NCBI GenBank assembly: GCA_041594355.1
Contig: JBFHMM010000224.1
Location: 1-6,529, forward strand
From: JAIUZI01 sp041594355
GTDB taxonomy: Bacteria > Pseudomonadota > Alphaproteobacteria > Rhodobacterales > Rhodobacteraceae
Length of the DNA: 6,529 nt
Direction: 5' to 3'
Shown here: piece by piece, positions 6,429 to 6,529 of the stretch
Layout: each line of letters opens with the position of its first letter
Position numbering within the stretch: the stretch's first letter is position 1
Notes under the pieces: generated by a model
The model's database searches: none
The model's input: only the letters and a program-made list of their open reading frames with translations
What the model was told of the DNA's origin: nothing
Made by a program: the position numbers and the translations under genes

Positions 6429-6529
6429 CTAGTGCCGACCGGTTTCCTCAAGCTCAGGACGATAGCCAAGTGCTCGGGAGAGCTGTTCAGCGGCTGCTTT
6501 GGCAGCGGCAACATATCGCTTCTTGTTAC
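6429..6529 (-). CDS. C-terminal end of a minus-strand gene, possibly an IclR-type regulator (5' part outside window)
   Basis: From the right edge an open frame reads 32 codons to TAG at 6431-6429: NKKRYVAAAKAAAEQL followed by SRALGYRPELEETGRH. The first complete codon is at 6527-6525. The amphipathic Ala-rich helix ending in LSRALG resembles the last helix of IclR-family effector domains, which often end in AARxISRxLG-like sequence, but this is too short to be decisive. If it is a regulator, it is the natural candidate to bind the paired CACATATGTG sites. It lies tail-to-tail with the acyl-CoA dehydrogenase gene, 40 bases apart. That gap holds only a weak CCGCC/GGCGG pairing and no clear terminator. 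Confidence 0.45.
   Translation of the reverse strand, partial: NKKRYVAAAKAAAEQLSRALGYRPELEETGRH

Overview
The window is GC-rich, densely coding DNA with the look of an alphaproteobacterial (possibly Rhodobacterales-like) catabolic island. That placement rests only on base composition, codon use and the style of the proteins; no rRNA or other marker gene is present. No tRNA, CRISPR array, transposase or other mobile element was seen.

Layout. On the minus strand, positions 1-660 hold the N-terminal 220 codons of a family I CoA-transferase A subunit (glutaconate CoA-transferase-like), which runs off the left edge. After a 146 bp gap comes a minus-strand gene for a 475-residue polytopic membrane protein (807-2234), probably an organic-acid permease. 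A 520 bp stretch without a convincing gene (2235-2754) separates it from three plus-strand genes: an MmgE/PrpD-family protein (2755-4185), a short acyl-CoA dehydrogenase-like subunit (4185-5243) and a full-length acyl-CoA dehydrogenase (5240-6388). These overlap by 1 and 4 bases and are almost certainly one translationally coupled operon. At the right edge, on the minus strand, lies the last 32 codons of another gene (6429-6529), whose C-terminus faintly resembles that of IclR-type regulators.

How it may work together (inference). The permease would import a carboxylic acid, the CoA-transferase would activate it to a CoA thioester, a heteromeric pair of acyl-CoA dehydrogenases would introduce a double bond, and the MmgE/PrpD enzyme would act on a carboxylate as a dehydratase, decarboxylase or isomerase. 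The substrate cannot be read from the sequence, and I know of no described pathway with exactly this set.

The strongest non-coding signal is a pair of near-identical 24 bp sites (21 of 24 positions match) centred on the palindrome CACATATGTG. One lies upstream of the CoA-transferase gene and the other upstream of the MmgE/PrpD gene. They look like operators of one regulator tying the two divergent arms into a regulon.
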